A stretch of DNA of 64,000 bases from Acinonyx jubatus (lineage: Eukaryota > Chordata > Mammalia > Carnivora > Felidae): the NCBI RefSeq assembly GCF_027475565.1, contig NC_069388.1:44398478-44462477 (forward strand), given 5' to 3'. The notes under the pieces were generated by a model, which was not told where the DNA came from, searched no databases, and saw nothing but the letters and a program-made list of their open reading frames with translations. Each line of letters opens with the position of its first letter. Positions within the stretch are counted from its first letter, which is position 1. Made by a program: the position numbers and the translations under genes. Positions 46,641 through 57,764 of this stretch are shown in pieces.

Positions 46641-48289
46641 TGCTATTTGTTCCCTAAGTGATGGGTGATCAGGCCCACTACGCACTCTTGAGGTTCTGCC
46701 CCGGTCCCCCGGAGATTATGTCTTTTGTGTTTCCTCGGGGCTGGGCAGGGAAGAGGATGAAGGCAAAGGGCCCGGTCTGGGTCCAAACAGGGCGGCGGGG
46801 GTGGTGGGCAGGGGGTTGTGAGTGTGTGGATCTTCGCTGTTGTCTCTTCTTGGTGGCAAGGGGGGAGGCAGCTTGTCCTCTCCGAGGCTGCAGCCTGCCT
46901 CTGAGGACAGATTGCCCCCACCTCCCCCCGGTCGGCAGCACGCGTCTCTTTTGCGTCCAGATTGGCCGCGACCGGCGCTCAATAGCGGGAGGTTAATTTC
47001 CTTCACAAAGGTGAAGGGGGCACGGCTCCGGGGGGGCCCCCGCGCCCAGACAGGCGGCCCCTTTATTCCGCTGCGCCTTGATTGGAGCCCTTGATTTAGC
47101 ATCTGATGTCAGCCGGCAGACAAAATGCCCCGCTCCGAATGAAAATGCATGAGGCGGCGCAAGGAGAGCGGAAACCAACTTCAGTGGGGCGCACGCGGCC
47201 GACCGCGCGTTTCGGCCTTTGGCCAACTCCTTCCGAATCAACCCAGTCCTGCGCCTCGAGGCGGCTCAGAGTGGCCTGGGCTGGGCTCCTCCAAGGATGC
47301 CAATCTTTGAGCCTCGGAGAACTTAAAAAAAAAAAAAGTTCAGAAATCCAAGTACCTTTTGGAACCCAGCCCAACTTGACCCCCCGCCCCCCGTCTGCCC
47401 CAGGGCCGCGTCTGCTGGCGATTAAAGAAGTGCGGTGCCAACTGTTTCTAAAAGTCGAGATAAAACCTTCCAGTCGCACGCACGCGGACGCACGGAGGCC
47501 TTGGATACAAACGCCGCCCTCGGCTGCAGCCTTAAGACCAGAACCTCTACCTAAGTTTGCAACTCCGGGGTCCATTTTTCGCTTGGGTCCTGGGTCCCAA
47601 GGCCCACCCGTCCGAGCCTCTCGGACGCCTGGGCTTTGCCACTATTTTCATTTTTTTTTTTATTATTTCCCAAACACCAGGCGGAGTCCCTGCTTCTCCC
47701 CCGACTCCTCTCCCGCCCCAGCAGCCACACTCAGATCTCCCCCGCGCCTGCTGCTGCCCACCGCCGCCCCTACCCAATCAGCGCGCACAACTTCCCCCTC
47801 CGCTCTGGCTCGCGGATTGAACCCTCCTGACATATTTGGGGCCATTCTTCTCCTTTGTTGCTATTTTGCTCGCGACCCGCGGGTAATCCCCGCGCGGGAG
47901 GGGGGCGTGCATTGTCGTGCTGATGGACGGGCCCATTTGGCGGCTCCGCGCCCCCCGGAGGAGAGACACAAAGCCCAGGCACGTGCGCCTCCCCATAGAG
48001 GAGCAGTAGACCGTGAAGGGAGGCGGGGCCGGGCGTGTGCCTGGGCCGGGCGGGGCGGCGGCGCCGGGCGGGGCGGCAGCGGGGCGCGCGCGGGGGCCCA
48101 GCGCCCTCAGGTACATCTGCCGCACCTAACGGGCGACCCCCGAGTCCCGGCCCCTTTTTTGCCGCCCCGTAGCCCTCCCACCCGACCAGGCGGAGGAGGT
48201 GCGGACGCGCTGATTGGCTCCGGAGGAAGCGGGAGGCGAGAACAATGGCCCCCTCCCCCCGTTAAAAGGGAGCGGCTCCCGGGCCCGGG
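46641..48289 (+). promoter_or_regulatory. INSM1: INSM1 promoter region (CpG island)
   Basis: A CpG island extends over the promoter and CDS. Visible elements: CATCTG E-boxes at 47100-47105 and 48114-48119 (reverse CAGATG, the NEUROG/NEUROD-preferred core), CACGTG at 47980-47985, an inverted CCAAT (GATTGG) at 48212-48217, SOX-like ACAATGG at 48242-48248, many GGGCGG boxes at 48020-48090, and a TATA-like TTAAAAG at 48262-48268. A start of transcription near 48290 is inferred from the TATA-like box. The family literature reports proneural bHLH activation of INSM1 through E-boxes and self-repression by INSM1. Confidence 0.6.
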
Positions 48290-48448
48290 GACAGGGACGC
48301 GCGTGCAGGGCGCAGAGCCGGGCCGAGCCGCCGCCACGCGAGTCCCGTAGCCGCCGCTCCCGGGACATGGGCCGGGGGCACTGAGGGCCGCCCGGGCCGA
48401 GCGCGGAGGTGGGACCGAGCCAGTGCCTTGCCCTCGCGCTGCGCCAAC
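48290..48448 (+). other. INSM1: INSM1 5' UTR (inferred) with a five-codon uORF
   Basis: If transcription begins about 25 bases after the TATA-like box, the leader is about 160 bases. It holds an upstream ATG at 48367-48369 that opens a five-codon frame (MGRGH) closed by TGA at 48382-48384, 64 bases before the main start. The TSS is not proven. Confidence 0.5.
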
Positions 48449-49975
48449 ATGCCCCGCGGCTTCCTGGTGAAGCGCAGCAAGAAGTCCACGCCCGTGTCCT
48501 ACCGGGTCCGCGGCGGCGAGGACGGCGACCGCGCGCTGCTGCTCTCGCCTGGCTGCGGGGGCGCCCGCGCGTCGCCCCCAGCGCAGAGCCCGGGGCCGGG
48601 ACCGTTGCTGCCGCCCGCCGAGCGCGCCCATGCGGCGCTCGCTGCCGCGCTCGCCTGCGCGCCGGGCCCGCCGCCGCCCCCGCCGGGCCCGCGGGCCGCG
48701 CACTTCGGCAACCCGGAGGCCGCGCACCCGGCGCCGCTCTACAGCCCCACGCGGCCCGTGAGCCGGGAGCACGAGAAGCACAAGTACTTCGAGCGCAGTT
48801 TCAACCTCGGGTCGCCGGTCTCGGCCGAATCCTTCCCTACGCCCGCCGCTCTGCTCGGAGGCGGCGGCGGCGGTGCGAATGGCACCGGCGGCGGCGGCGG
48901 CACCTGCGGCGGCGACCCACTGCTCTTCGCTCCCGCAGAGCTCAAGATGGGCACGGCGTTCTCCGCGGGCGCTGAGGCGGCCCGCGGCCCAGGGCCCGGC
49001 CCCCCGCTGCCCCCCGCCGCCTCCCTGCGGCCCCCGGGCAAGCGCCCTGCGCCCCCCGCCGCCGCCGAGCCACCCGCCAAGGTAGCCAAGGCCCCGGGCG
49101 CCAAGAAGCCCAAAGCCATCCGTAAGCTGCACTTCGAGGACGAGGTGACCACGTCGCCTGTGCTGGGGCTCAAGATCAAAGAGGGCCCAGTGGAGGCGCC
49201 GCGGGGCCGGGCGGGGGGCGCGGCGCGGCCGTTAGGCGAGTTCATCTGCCAGCTTTGCAAGGAGGAGTATGCCGACCCGTTCGCGCTGGCGCAGCACAAG
49301 TGCTCGCGCATCGTGCGCGTGGAGTACCGCTGCCCCGAGTGCGCCAAGGTGTTCAGCTGCCCCGCCAACCTGGCCTCGCACCGCCGCTGGCACAAACCGC
49401 GGCCTGCGCCCGCCGCCGCCCGCGCGTCCGAGCCTGAAACCGCTGCCAGGGCTGAGGCGCGGGAGGCGACAGGCGGCGGCAGCGACCGCGACACGCCGAG
49501 CCCCGGCGGCGTGTCCGAGTCGGGCTCCGAGGACGGGCTCTACGAGTGCCACCACTGCGCCAAGAAGTTCCGCCGCCAGGCCTATCTGCGCAAACACCTG
49601 CTGGCGCACCACCAGGCGTTGCAGGCCAAGGGCGCGCCGCCCGCGCCTCCAGCCGAGGACCTACTGGCCTTGTACCCTGGGCCCGACGAGAAGGCGCCCC
49701 AGGAGGCGGCCGGCGACGGCGAGGCGGCCGGAGTGCTGGGCCTGAGTGCGTCCTCCGAGTGCCACCTGTGCCCAGTGTGCGGGGAGACGTTCCCCAGCAA
49801 GGGCGCCCAGGAGCGCCACCTGCGCCTGCTGCACGCCGCCCAGGTGTTCCCCTGCAAGTACTGCCCGGCCACCTTCTACAGCTCGCCTGGTCTCACGCGG
49901 CACATCAACAAGTGCCACCCGTCCGAGAACCGACAGGTGATCCTCCTGCAGGTGCCCGTGCGTCCGGCCTGCTAG
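48449..49975 (+). CDS. INSM1: INSM1, SNAG-domain zinc-finger transcriptional repressor
   Basis: Intronless CDS of 508 codons (the human protein is about 510). The ATG at 48449 is chosen over the upstream open frame because the SNAG repressor motif MPRGFLVKRSKK must begin at residue 1. Its context GCCAACATGC has A at -3. A Pro/Ala/Gly-rich region follows (residues 22-200) with glycine runs near 135-150, then a basic KKPKAIRK stretch at 219-226 as a likely nuclear localisation signal. The five fingers are an atypical C2HC finger (C267, C270, H283, C285) and C2H2 fingers at about 293-315, 365-388, 439-462 and 467-490, with about 50-residue linkers around finger 3. In the family, SNAG recruits LSD1/HDAC complexes, and the protein drives endocrine pancreas, adrenal medulla, olfactory and neuronal differentiation. 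GC content is very high. No frameshift seen. Confidence 0.98.
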   Translation: MPRGFLVKRSKKSTPVSYRVRGGEDGDRALLLSPGCGGARASPPAQSPGPGPLLPPAERAHAALAAALACAPGPPPPPPGPRAAHFGNPEAAHPAPLYSPTRPVSREHEKHKYFERSFNLGSPVSAESFPTPAALLGGGGGGANGTGGGGGTCGGDPLLFAPAELKMGTAFSAGAEAARGPGPGPPLPPAASLRPPGKRPAPPAAAEPPAKVAKAPGAKKPKAIRKLHFEDEVTTSPVLGLKIKEGPVEAPRGRAGGAARPLGEFICQLCKEEYADPFALAQHKCSRIVRVEYRCPECAKVFSCPANLASHRRWHKPRPAPAAARASEPETAARAEAREATGGGSDRDTPSPGGVSESGSEDGLYECHHCAKKFRRQAYLRKHLLAHHQALQAKGAPPAPPAEDLLALYPGPDEKAPQEAAGDGEAAGVLGLSASSECHLCPVCGETFPSKGAQERHLRLLHAAQVFPCKYCPATFYSSPGLTRHINKCHPSENRQVILLQVPVRPAC

Positions 49976-51120
49976 AGCGCGCCCTCCATCGCGGCCCCCC
50001 CGAACTGTGCCTTCTCTTGGAGACCCACGAGGAGAGCGCGCCCTGCGCGCCCTGAACCTGCGTCCGCTCCGGGGGCGCCCACCCCCGGTGAAAGTGTTGT
50101 CTCCGCTTCTCTCGGTGTGGCGTGACGGTAACCCCAATCCTCTCGTTGTGACTCCTTTCGGACCCCCCCCCCTCCTTGCGTTGTGTCCCCTTCCCCTCCT
50201 TGGCGCAACAGGAGCCAATCTCTTTCTGTACAAGAGAGAAAAGCTGTAAGCGTTTGTCTCGTGGTTGGAAGCTTCCCCTTGGAGGGGAGAGCTGTTTTTC
50301 TTGCTAGTATTCGCTGTGTTCATGGTCTAGAAATGCGGTTTGCTCTCGCCTACCAATCTCTGCTCTCTATGTATGTAGCGTACGGGTTGTTTTGGGTGAA
50401 TCTTGAGGAATAAATGCCTTTATATTTCACAGGCTGTAAATTGAACTTCCCACACGATTAGCTTTATTATGGCTTGTGAACTGCTGGAGTCTGGCTTTAC
50501 CTTTTTGTATGTGAACAAATCAAATTGCTTAAAAAAGAGTTTTCTTTAGTATAGCCACAAATGCCTTGAACTGTTGTCTGGGATTGTTTTGGGGGAGGGA
50601 AGGGAATTTTCAGAAAATGCTGTAGAAACTGCCTCAATACTTCACATAAGACTCTTTGGTTTTATCATCTTTGTTGAGGTAGGACTATATAAGTTCTCTC
50701 TAAATGTATATGTTGATTTATGAGTAATTGTTATTTATTCTTTATTTATTTATATTAATTATGAAGATTATACTATTATTTGATTGCAGATCTTTTTTTT
50801 TTTTTTTGGTACGCTTTTCCCCCTCCCTTGCCACTCTTGACATTTCACTGTGCATTTTAGAAGAGAGCCTTTTTCTAAAGGGATCTGTTAAAAGTTTTAA
50901 CTTTTATACCTATCTGAGCGAATTACAGACAACCTACCATTTTATTCTGCTTGGAGGGCCCGTGAGGCCCCTGTACAACCAACAGCTCTTACTTTTAAAT
51001 GCAATCTCTTTTCTACATACATTATTTTCTTAATTGTTAGCTATTTATAGAAAGCTTCAATAGAACTGTTTCAACTGTATAACTATTTACTATTCAAATA
51101 AAAATATTTTCAAAGTCAAA
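49976..51120 (+). other. INSM1: INSM1 3' UTR with two polyadenylation signals
   Basis: An AT-richer 3' UTR follows the TAG at 49973-49975. AATAAA at 50409-50414 would give a short 3' UTR of about 450 bases. AATAAA at 51097-51102 gives one of about 1.14 kb, in keeping with the roughly 2.8 kb INSM1 mRNA known in human. Several ATTTA-type words and a T run at 50791-50807 lie between, consistent with an unstable message. Confidence 0.7.
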
Positions 51121-52870
51121 GTCAGATGGATTTATTTCTGCATCACGTGGCTTCACTAAGGATTTAAAATGATTTCTTAAGTGTCTGTTTTCTATTAAAG
51201 GAAAAAAATGCTGCCACCTTCACTAGGATCATGGGTTTTTACAGCTGAGCCTGAACCTCTGGGTCCTGCCTTTCTAACAGTTCAAGGGTGTAGCCTCAAA
51301 AACTGGTGAACTGGAGCCAAAGGCTTGCTAGGGGTCTTGGGAAAGGTAGTGGAAGATGGGGCTAGAATGAAGGCCTGGGAGACTCTTCCAGAGAAATCTA
51401 CGTAAGTGCCCACAAGAATCTATCCTTTTGATCAAGGGGGTGTGAGACACACTTTAACTTAACAGACCCTGCATTTCCTGACCATTTGGGGCTCAGTGTA
51501 ACAGTAATTCCTCAAATAAATAAGGTGGGTAGTGGTTTCATGGTCACATTTCCCCAGTAAGTGAAACAAACCAGAACACTCGTGGCTACAACAGAAGTTA
51601 ATGCAGTTTGGGGTAAGGGTTCAAAAATGATTTTTCAATCAGGTGAGCAATCCGCTTTTGGGGGAAAAATGGAACACCATCTGTTTAGGGTATTAGCGTT
51701 AATAACAGGTCATTACAATGTTTTCCGTTATGTGTCACTTAGCTCGTTGAAGAACAATTCTGACGCCCACCAGTTAATATTTCGAGTTGTTTCCCTCTCT
51801 GAAACAGTCCATTGCAGAGCTGTGGTAAACATCACAAGTGTACATTTCCTTTTGTGGTATGTTTTGCTACTTTTTTCCTAAGGCCCTCTAAATCAAATGT
51901 TTGTCCATCAAAGAGATTTTAGACATCTGCCCAGTAAAGGGCTGCATGTCTGAAGGATGTAGGTGGGATGGGGGTGGGAAAGACAGTCCATGAGAAACTT
52001 GGAAGGAACAACTGAGAGAGATGGGTTTGTTCAGACTCTCAGCCTGCAGTTTTGTGTGGGAGAGGGGTTAGAAAGACTGAGCTGTCAGGAACATTGAATA
52101 TTCCTCCATTTGTGAAGGTCTTGCAACAGACCCAGAATGGCAATGAAGGAGAAGCCACTACGGGTAAGTTGCTCCCTGGACAGATCACATTTGCCTTCTA
52201 TTGGTGATGCCTATGTACTTTATCAGTTTGGAGAATGTATAAGCACAGGGACAAAACAGTAGTTATAACAACCTGGAAACTGGATAAAACAAAGAAAAAC
52301 TCCAATTTGCAGGCTGTTGGCTGTCTCCTCTGGGCAACATTAACATGAGAATTTTTAAATGTCCTCCCCGAATTACGCCACACGTGAAAAGACTGAGTGA
52401 GGGGTCAGGGTATGTTCTATGCCCATAAAAAGTTTCCTGGAAAACCTGATGGTTGGCCACACATGACAAGTCGAGGCCTGGCTGCAGGAATGACATCTTG
52501 TCGTCTGTGTTTGGCCCACTGGTTTTCATGTCCATAATCGTAAAGCATAATTTCTAAGATCCACTTTCATGAGGGTAAAGAAAATTTGGTTGTTTGCAAA
52601 TGTGCTCTTTCATAGCCGGTGGAAATGTATTCCCAATGACCAAATAATACCTTTTCTAAACTTAGAGACCAGAATTTCATTTGTGTGAGATGTTCAGTGA
52701 AATTGCATACAAATTTGACCCCACTGAAGTAATGGAATGGTGTCTAAGAATTAGACAAGTTTTGTGTATTTATTTCAAAGTTACGTTCTATGGGTCAACA
52801 AGATATTCCACAGAAAGGAAATCAGATTCTCTCTCCATGTCTCTCTTTTTCATCCCTCCCTGAATAATAA
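51121..52870. other. Unique intergenic DNA downstream of INSM1
   Basis: No transposon recognised. The part at about 51560-51890 carries CATCTG, TTAGCGTTAATAAC, AACAATTCTG and CACTTAG words with retained CpGs and is a candidate downstream enhancer. Weak evidence. Confidence 0.4.
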
Positions 52871-54480
52871 GTTCACAAGGGCTCCCGTTTTAGAATACCA
52901 AGTGGAGACGAGCTCACCTTCTTTATAAATATGCAAAGGATGCTGAGAACATCCTGTGTCTCTGAGGTCACTCCAAGCTTGGACAACCTTCCCTGGAACC
53001 CACTGGCACAGCCACGCCCACTGCCGCAAGGGATTGTTGCTGGGAGGGGTTGGTGGGTTAGGGAACGGGACAGGACCAAAGAGGGAGGAGCTAAAAGAGG
53101 GGGCTAAATAAAGGAAGGGACTTAATTTTTGCCTGTGGTGTCCACACTTTTTCTCCTCCTACACGAGGGTGATATAATAAAAGTCAAAGGCTGCTCTGCG
53201 CTGCCTGGTTCCAAAGCGAGCCGGCAGCTTTGCCCCTTTCTCCAGAGTTGATCACGTCCTCTTGACTCACGTTTCCCTGGAGGCCTGGAGAAGTCCGGGT
53301 CTGACGGGAGTCCTGGCTTCTCAAAGGCCTGCGCTGTGGAAGCACGTGCTCCCCCCTCAGCCAGAACCAGGGCCCAGCGGAGGAGTCCCCCAGTCACACA
53401 GCACTCCAGTGTAACTTGCGAGTGCCAGCAGTGAAGCCAGAGGCCCCACAATTGCCCATGATGAGCAGTCAGGGAGCAGAGCAGAACTGAAGCCTGGAGC
53501 CCGGCAGGACTCCAGCTGCTCCAGGGCACGTGGGAGTATGTGGGGGCCTCCCCGCGCAGAGACGAGGGCACACAAGATTGGGCAGGGCAATGCCAGTCTC
53601 CAGGTGGATGTTGCCCAGCCCATCTGTGCCAGATGCTGCTGACCACAAGGGCGCACTGTTTCCCATTGGCCCCCATTGCTCTGCTGCAGGCACTCGAGTG
53701 GACCTGCCATCTCTTTCCACCAGCTGCCCCTCTGTCCCCGTCCCCTGGACTTCGTTCCACAGCCTCCACAATGTCTTCGAACAAAACGAAGCAGAAACTC
53801 TCCAGAGTCCTAGTGAACAAAGCACATCATGGTATTCTTCACCCACCAAATGTCTTGCTAAAGAGAAAGGGTCTAGAATGCACCTCAGGCAAGCTCCTTG
53901 GCTCTACTGATCCCTTGGCTTGCTGCAGGCCTCTGTCTCCTCATCTGTGAACCAGAGAGAGTGGGGCTCTGCAAGGTACAGTGAGACATCTGAGGAGGGT
54001 TCCCGAGACTGTGAACTGAAAGGCAGCAAGAACCCCAAAGGGAGCAGGTGTCCTCAGTTTAGGCTGGAGAAAACCTATTTCTCAGAGCATGTTCTCTGGT
54101 GTTGAGGATGTTATGAATCCACTGGTCTGTGGAAGGCAGGCTTTGATAAAAACTTGCTGTCTTCTCATGGAAGGGACATTTTGGTCTTGTGGAGAAAGTT
54201 TCTGGCAAATAGACCCTAGCGTGTGGGGTCATTTATAATGACATATATACATACAGTGCGTGGTGTCACCCAGTTAGCTTATCCCAGGGCCAGGTTAAAC
54301 TAGAGAGGCCTGTAAGGTTTGGTGGTTAAAGGCATGATTTGTGAGGTTGGGAGAAGATCAAGGTGAAACTGAGTTGTAGAGAGAATCTTGCCCCCCCCCC
54401 CCGCCCGCCAGGTGGCAAAGCATACCAATGTGAGAGAGTGGACTAAAGAACATGCAAGGGTCTTGATCCCCTCTGATTAC
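52871..54480. other. Unique intergenic DNA, GC-moderate
   Basis: Long open frames occur on both strands at 53122-53950 with no domain and no splice pattern recognised. A C-rich run (54392-54403) is simple sequence. No gene is called. Confidence 0.4.
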
Positions 54481-54484
54481 CAAA

Positions 54485-54745
54485 GTGGTACCAAATCATG
54501 GAGCACAACACAGAAGTCTAAAGACACTTAGGATTCTAATCCTAAATTATGGAAATATTTGATTAATACTTTGGCAATATAACTTGAAGGTAATCGCCTG
54601 AAAATCCCACTTGGCTGAGAAAGCCTCTAAATGCATCTTTGAGTTATATAGATCTTATATATTGAAAGAAACATTGTTTATTTATTACCAATCTGTAGCA
54701 TTAAGTGACCAATACTCATAGGGAAAGCCTGGTATACTCATTACT
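54485..54745. repeat. Unnamed dispersed repeat, copy A
   Basis: Shares ordered words with 59393-59600: TACCAAATCATGGA, TTTGGCAAT, then AAGGTAATCGCCTG / AAAGTAATAGCCTG, and a later ACTCATAGGGAAA / ACTCATGGGAAA. It is therefore an old repeat with two copies in this window. Family not recognised. Confidence 0.6.
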
Positions 54746-54754
54746 CCTGGATTG

Positions 54755-54855
54755 CAATATGGCCACCATCTCTAACAGGCACGTGCATCAGCACCACAGA
54801 GGAAAGTTCAGAAGTGAAATCCGGTCCCAGGCCCACAATTATCCCCATCCAGTGG
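54755..54855. mobile_element. Possible MER5/Charlie (hAT) fragment
   Basis: GTGCATCAGCACCACAGAGG and GAAATCCGGTCCCAGGCCCA resemble the interior of the MER5 group of short hAT transposons. Short and diverged. Confidence 0.4.
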
Positions 54856-56442
54856 CTCTGGGGGAAAGAACTATTCCCAAACACCCAGAGTAGGAAGGCC
54901 ATCCTCTAAGGGATTGTTCAAGGTCCTGGAGATGCCTCTGCTGACCTGGCACCTTGGTCAGCCAAGTGAGGTCAAGTATGTGGAGTCCACAGGAAGAAAG
55001 GATGAGAAGACAGCACCTACCTGCCCAGTGATTTCCACAAACAGGGAAATCTTTTTTTCACCAGGAGAACTACAGAACTCCTGCTTCCTACTGAGGTTGC
55101 TAAGGAAACATAAATAATTTCCAACCGATTCATCAACATCTTGTCTTGTGCAAACAACCAGCTACATGTTTTGATGTCACCAAGGCGATTTCCCAGTCAA
55201 GAGGATTTTCTGCAGGAAAAATGAATCCTGTTTCTTTGGACACTCCTTATGAGGAGCTGCAGCAGGGAAAGTACCACATGCCAGATTCAATCCCGGAAAG
55301 TGACAGAGACCAGTGAGAGGCGTCACCAGCAACACACCTCTGAGGGACCTCTGTGGCGAAGAAAACTGACTTCTCACTGCCAGTGAGAGAAACAACTTGG
55401 CTTACAAATTTACTATCCACAACCTTTTTTTTTTTTTTTTTTGGTCATCACTGTGGACCGATATGCTTCTCAAAATCATAGAACGTATTTGAGCATATGA
55501 CTTGAAGTCAGTTAACATATTTTCACCAACCCAAACACACACCCCTTCATCCCTTAACTGTCATCATTTGTCTAACACATATTTTTATTGTGGGCTTGGT
55601 CTGTTGCATCTGGAAAGTGAAATGTTCAAGACGTGATGATCCCTTTGGCAGTATATATGGTGAGCAGATGGGTTGAGGGGTAAACGTACTCATGTTTGTC
55701 TTATTTGAAGATTTCTATACTGTGTGGATTTCCTGGTGGCATTTCTACACAAAACATCAATACTGATGCTTTTCTTTAGCTCATTGCGTGAGCCAAATGA
55801 GACAAAGAGATCTTAGGATGCTTACTGTATTGAAATGAAACCTATAGGAAATTTACTGCCAGTCAGAGCACATTCAAAGGTGTGATTATTGGGAGCCAAT
55901 AATTCGAGCATGTCAGATTCACGCTGTGCAGCGTCCCCAACATCTATTAGAAGCTGGTCCCCATGGTTTGCACTCCCAGTTTACAGTGCTGCCTCCCTTC
56001 ATCAGAACCCAGGTGTTCACTGTTCCTGACACTCGGTTTGAGGCAGTAGAAAAAGCATCACACAGCAGGAAACAAGAATGGCAGAAACTTCCACCTGAAT
56101 GCGTTATTCTCCTATTCCACTCATCAAAATAAAGGCCCTTTTATTCGAATGCAACATCTGCTTCATCTCTGTTGTCCAGGACCAGGGCCTTGATGCAATG
56201 CCCCTTCTCAAACGCTACAGTCAGGTGTCACATCTGATGGTGACAGGATGGACAGACTGAGCCAAGAGGCTATTGTCTGCTGAATCTGATAGGAAGCAGA
56301 GGAGGTGTTAATGCATGGAAGGGTTTCAGAGAAGGCTCTTTTTATAGGAGGAAAAAAAATTAGGGTAAAATTTACTCCAAGCTCAAAGAACAGAAAGGGG
56401 TGTGGATCTTAGCTGAAACCCACATGTCTAATATTGCCATTT
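54856..56442. other. Unique intergenic sequence
   Basis: Contains a T run at 55424-55442. The part at about 55740-55930 keeps AT-rich homeodomain-like words (GGAGCCAATAATTCG) and may be conserved. No gene seen. Confidence 0.35.
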
Positions 56443-56460
56443 AAAAGCTTGTCACACCAG

Positions 56461-56685
56461 GTGCCTGGGTGGCTCAGTCAGTTGAGCGTCTGACTTCGGC
56501 TTGGCTCATGGTCTTGCGGTTCATGGGTTGGAGCCCCACATCGGGCTCTGTGCTGACAGCTCAGAGCCTAAAGCCTGCTTCAGATTCTGTGTCTCTCTCT
56601 CTCTCTCTCTCTCTGCCCTTCCCCATCATGCTCTCTCTCTCTCTCTCTGTGTCTCTCTCAAAAATAAACATTGAAAAATTTTTGT
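56461..56685 (+). mobile_element. Carnivore SINE, first of a pair at one target site
   Basis: GTGCCTGGGTGGCTCAGTC head, CT-rich segment with two TC runs, AAAATAAACATTG tail. Flanked by AAAGCTTGTCACACCAG-like repeats at 56443-56460 and 56686-56702. Confidence 0.93.
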
Positions 56686-56702
56686 AAAGCTTGTCACACC
56701 AG

Positions 56703-56861
56703 GGGCGTTTGAGTGGCTCAGTTGGTTAAGCATCAGTTTGAGCCCTGTATTGGGCTCTCTGCTGTCAGCGCAGAGCCTGCTTCGGATCCTCTGCCCTTTC
56801 TCTCTCTGCCCCTCCCCTTTGCTTTCTCTGTTTCTCAAAAATAAATAAGCATTAAAAAAAA
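56703..56861 (+). mobile_element. Carnivore SINE, second of the pair, internally deleted
   Basis: GGGCGTTTGAGTGGCTCAG head. It lacks the roughly 35 bases between the A- and B-box-like parts, then continues as normal with an AATAAATAAGCATT tail. The same target word, CTTGTCACACCA, flanks it again at 56690-56701 and 56864-56875. Confidence 0.92.
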
Positions 56862-56875
56862 AACTTGTCACACCA

Positions 56876-57299
56876 ATTGATTGTCATTCTTTCCTACTGA
56901 AATGTGTCCCACTTTCCTATGTAAAATGAACCTTGATCATTCCAGAATGCAGCTACAAAGAGGTTATTATTAGGAGATGGGCAGAAACTGACAGGTACAG
57001 TGTACATAAAAATGAACTGTCAGGGACACAGGGCAATGAACCAAAGTGCAGGCTCTGTGTGTCCAAATCCAAACTGAGTCATGTTAGATCTCACCACATG
57101 TGTTACAAACATAAAGGAATACGCTCTTTTCTCACTCCTCTCTTTAATAAAAGACCCTTATTGCTTCTTTTGAGCAGTATTGTTATCCTTGATATCTTCT
57201 TGACGGTTTCCGCACGAATTATCTTGATAATTCACCAAACACCAATTATAGTTTTAAATCATTTTAGTGAAACATTTACCTAATTGAAATTTCATATTT
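56876..57299. other. Unique intergenic sequence
   Basis: No repeat or gene recognised. Confidence 0.35.
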
Positions 57300-57502
57300 G
57301 GGGGCACCTGGGGGGCTCAGTCAGTTGAGTGTTCGACTTTGGCTCAGATCATGATCTCACAGTTTGTGAGTTTGAGCCCCACATCAGGCTCTCTGCTATC
57401 AGCATGGAGCCCTCTTCAGATCCTCTGTCCTCCCTCCCCCTGTCCCTGCCCTACTTGCTCTCTCTCTCTGTGTCTCTCAAAAATAAACATTAAAAAAAAA
57501 TA
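57300..57502 (+). mobile_element. Carnivore tRNA-Lys-derived SINE
   Basis: GGGGGCACCTGGGGGGCTCAG head, GATCATGATCTCACAG, CT-rich segment, AAAATAAACATT tail. Confidence 0.92.
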
Positions 57503-57764
57503 TTTCAGACTTGTATCAGAAAATTTTTTGCTATATTAGCCACAGAGAAAATCATGATTTTCTCCTTTGCATTTTCAAAATTTCTTCAGTCAGCTCCAAG
57601 AGAACTAAAAAAAAAATTAAATAAATATTATTATAGCTACCTTGACTTGTTTGTTGCAGCAACTGTGATCTTATACCTTCTAAGGTTGTACTGAGATTCC
57701 AGAATTATTGCCACTGTGGTATTTCACAATTTCTACCATTATAACTTAAGAGGCTAACCCAGGG
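57503..57764. other. Unique intergenic sequence
   Basis: AT-rich. Nothing identified. Confidence 0.3.

Noticed and set aside
47106..48350. 414-codon plus-strand open frame before INSM1
   Set aside because: It spans the CpG-island promoter, where stop codons are rare because of GC content. The translation is low-complexity Pro/Arg/Ala-rich with no domain, and it overlaps the core promoter.
48428..48448. Upstream in-frame extension of INSM1
   Set aside because: The extension begins at TTG, not ATG. The SNAG motif must start the protein, and the ATG at 48449 has a good context.
48107..49494. 341- and 251-codon minus-strand open frames over INSM1
   Set aside because: They are antisense shadows of the GC-rich INSM1 coding sequence, made of Gly/Ala/Arg runs.
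53122..53950. 232-codon minus and 126-136-codon plus open frames
   Set aside because: Both strands are open over the same GC-moderate segment. There is no recognisable domain, splice structure or polyadenylation layout.
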